A DNA stretch of 64,000 bases from JAAELZ01 sp047639475 (GTDB taxonomy: Bacteria; Pseudomonadota; Gammaproteobacteria; Arenicellales; Poriferihabitantaceae), in NCBI GenBank assembly GCA_047639475.1, contig JBLIOD010000009.1, positions 8,364 through 72,363 on the forward strand. The letters run 5' to 3'. Below are positions 62,895 to 64,000 of this stretch, in pieces (the stretch's first letter is position 1; every line of letters begins with the position of its first letter). The notes under the pieces are model-generated. The model was not told the origin of the DNA and ran no database searches. It saw only the letters and a program-made list of their open reading frames with translations. A program made the translations under genes and the position numbers.

Positions 62895-63242
62895 TGTTAT
62901 TGATCCAGTCTAATTGAAAAAGTAGACTCCATCTGGCGATGCCAAAGGCAGCCAATCACATATTTTAGAATATCATAATGTGAACTTAATGACACTAATC
63001 TAAATATAGAAATCCTAAGAAGTAGTTAAGCCCTGATTGTATAATGGTTTGCGACAAAACATACCTGATAAACAAAGTGGACAGATTTATTTTATCGATG
63101 ATGTTCAAAATAATAAGCTTTAAATTTCTTTGGGTTTGGATATAGGCTTATAGGCGTTGTATACTCAAAGCCGACATTCGAGAAATGCGTACGAAGTATT
63201 TTCTATATTGATACGCTATAAGGCTTTTTTAATACTCACAAC
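62895..63242. other. Divergent promoter region between the protease gene and the ZrgA unit
   Basis: 348 nt without an ORF worth listing. Divergent genes start at each end, so two promoters are expected. I found no clear repeated operator, tRNA or riboswitch fold. A GTATAC-like sequence near 63160 may be part of a promoter but this is weak. Confidence 0.55.
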
Positions 63243-63521
63243 ATGAATCCAAGACGGCTATTTGCAAAATTAGCAATAATCTTAATTTTACTGTACGCAC
63301 AGTACAGTTCGATTGTGCATGCCTCGGTTCATCAATTACATGAGCAAGACGAGCATTGTGAAATATTCGACGCAAGCGGAAACCGGGAATGCGCATTACC
63401 GGAAACGTTTACACTCGTAACTAACTCGTTCGATCATATTCAGAATATTTCCTTGCCACATAACCGTGGCATTCTTTATAGACCGATACCTCAATCCCGC
63501 TCTCCTCCTTTTACTTTTTGA
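63243..63521 (+). CDS. Small secreted His-containing protein of the ZrgA operon
   Basis: 92 aa. Signal peptide about 1-28 (IILILLYAQYSSIVHAS), then HQLHEQDEHCEIFDASGNRE with clustered His, Asp and Cys. The C-terminus YRPIPQSRSPPFTF resembles the R(S/A)PP(F/L) end often seen in such short genes. It lies just before the zinc-binding protein gene, so a role in zinc handling is inferred, not shown. Confidence 0.68.
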   Translation: MNPRRLFAKLAIILILLYAQYSSIVHASVHQLHEQDEHCEIFDASGNRECALPETFTLVTNSFDHIQNISLPHNRGILYRPIPQSRSPPFTF

Positions 63522-63590
63522 TTTAATTCTTACATTGCCTTCGTTCGACGCCCGAACTTGAAGTGCAAGCATTCAGTATAGAATCATTAC

Positions 63591-63619
63591 GTGCATAGCC
63601 ACACCTGTGTGTGGCGCAC
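63591..63619. promoter_or_regulatory. Strong hairpin just upstream of the ZrgA gene
   Basis: GCCACAC (63598-63604), loop CTGT and GTGTGGC (63609-63615) form a perfect 7-bp stem, extended by GTGC/GCAC around a 3-nt bulge. It ends 12 nt before the AAGG ribosome-binding site. It may be an intergenic terminator or mRNA-stability element between the two genes. Confidence 0.55.
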
Positions 63620-63641
63620 GAATAAAATACAAGGTAAAACC

Positions 63642-64000
63642 ATGAAGAAAACACGTTTGATAGTGGCATTAGCCACCATCCTATCCCCAGCTATTTTCAC
63701 CATGCTCCATGCGGAAACAACCAGAGAGCTAGCGTCACATAATCATGGTGAGGCTCAGTTAAGCTTGGTTTTGGATGGTGATCAAATAGCTTTTACTCTG
63801 GCTTCTCCAGCAGCCAACTTGGTTGGATTTGAGCATGCGCCCGAAAATGAAGCACAGCAGACTAAGATCAACAATGCTAAGCAAACGTTGGGGGACCTTA
63901 GCAGCTTTTTGGGTTTGTCGAGTGCAGTGAATTGTGAGCCTGTTGAACAATCCGTGCACTGGAGTTTAGATGAGGAGCATGAGGAGCATGAGGAGCATGA
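63642..64000 (+). CDS. zrgA: ZrgA-type (DUF2796) periplasmic zinc-binding protein, 5' part
   Basis: Partial at the window end: 119 codons are visible and the frame is still open. Signal peptide about 1-28 (LIVALATILSPAIFTMLHAE). Then HNHGEAQLSLVLDGDQIAFT and SPAANLVGFEHAPENE, diagnostic of the family. The last codons are a repeat of GAGGAGCAT coding EEHEEHEEH, the start of the His/acid-rich metal-binding linker. ZrgA supports zinc uptake by ZnuABC in related bacteria. RBS AAGG precedes the ATG. The repeat count can vary by slippage. Confidence 0.9.
   Translation, partial: MKKTRLIVALATILSPAIFTMLHAETTRELASHNHGEAQLSLVLDGDQIAFTLASPAANLVGFEHAPENEAQQTKINNAKQTLGDLSSFLGLSSAVNCEPVEQSVHWSLDEEHEEHEEH

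Noticed and set aside
1..64000. CRISPR arrays, rRNA genes, prophage, secretion-system or biosynthetic gene clusters
   Set aside because: None was found after reading both strands; no regularly spaced direct repeats, no rRNA-like segments and no phage structural genes.

Overview
The window is chromosomal DNA of a Gram-negative bacterium, most likely a marine-type gammaproteobacterium that I cannot place to genus. Evidence is the gene set (long-form purC, full-length purL, hemJ/hemH/hemW, lon-hupB-tRNA-ppiD order, a holD-like gene before rimI, zapE, trhO), many lipoprotein or Sec signal peptides, a TRAP transporter, and moderate-to-low GC. Most of it is ordinary housekeeping sequence. No prophage, plasmid, CRISPR or rRNA genes were seen.

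Layout. 0-9 kb: end of an FAD-linked oxidase, pdxH, mltD, holD-like/rimI, leuA (preceded by a possible leucine-rich leader peptide), a GST, prmB, a nuclease lipoprotein, rpmE. 9-17 kb: rho, tpx, zapE, a HAD nucleotidase, a truncated haemoglobin, hemH, and two broken genes for secreted proteins (a beta-helix protein and a glycine-rich protein). 17-25.5 kb: MATE exporter, pxpABC (5-oxoprolinase), a DUF1127 gene coupled to an unlisted 28-aa ORF, an ion channel, sseA, a SulP transporter and a CbiX-type chelatase. 25.5-33.5 kb: DUF547 protein, glycosyltransferase, threonine dehydratase, TRAP transporter (dctPQM), a GT-C-like membrane protein and two tandem paralogous CxxCP secreted proteins. 33.5-51 kb: dinB, trhO, VOC protein, purC, dapA, purL, DUF6524-like protein, then hemJ-trmL-sufS-sufE, slyD, hemW, acetyltransferase, nadE, and nudJ-pyrC. 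51-53.3 kb: an accessory island with a SUMF1 gene interrupted by an in-frame stop, a RAYT transposase between inverted repeats, and a duplicated piece of pyrC. 53.3-61 kb: ppiD, tRNA-Asp, tRNA-Val, hupB, lon, prpE. 61-64 kb: a palindromic repeat, a possible group II intron 5' fragment, a Cys-rich lipoprotein with a secreted metzincin-like protease, and the start of a ZrgA-type zinc-binding operon.

The most unusual material is non-coding or small: two diverged copies of a ~130-nt hairpin element with a compensating base-pair change, each beginning 7-8 nt after a stop codon (rho and slyD); a strong terminator inside the signal-peptide codons of the nuclease gene; the 28-aa ORF whose stop overlaps the DUF1127 ribosome-binding site; the leucine-rich ORF before leuA; and the RAYT/pyrC-fragment island. 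Three genes for secreted proteins are broken while nearly all housekeeping genes are intact. All four frameshifts among them look like losses of one base.
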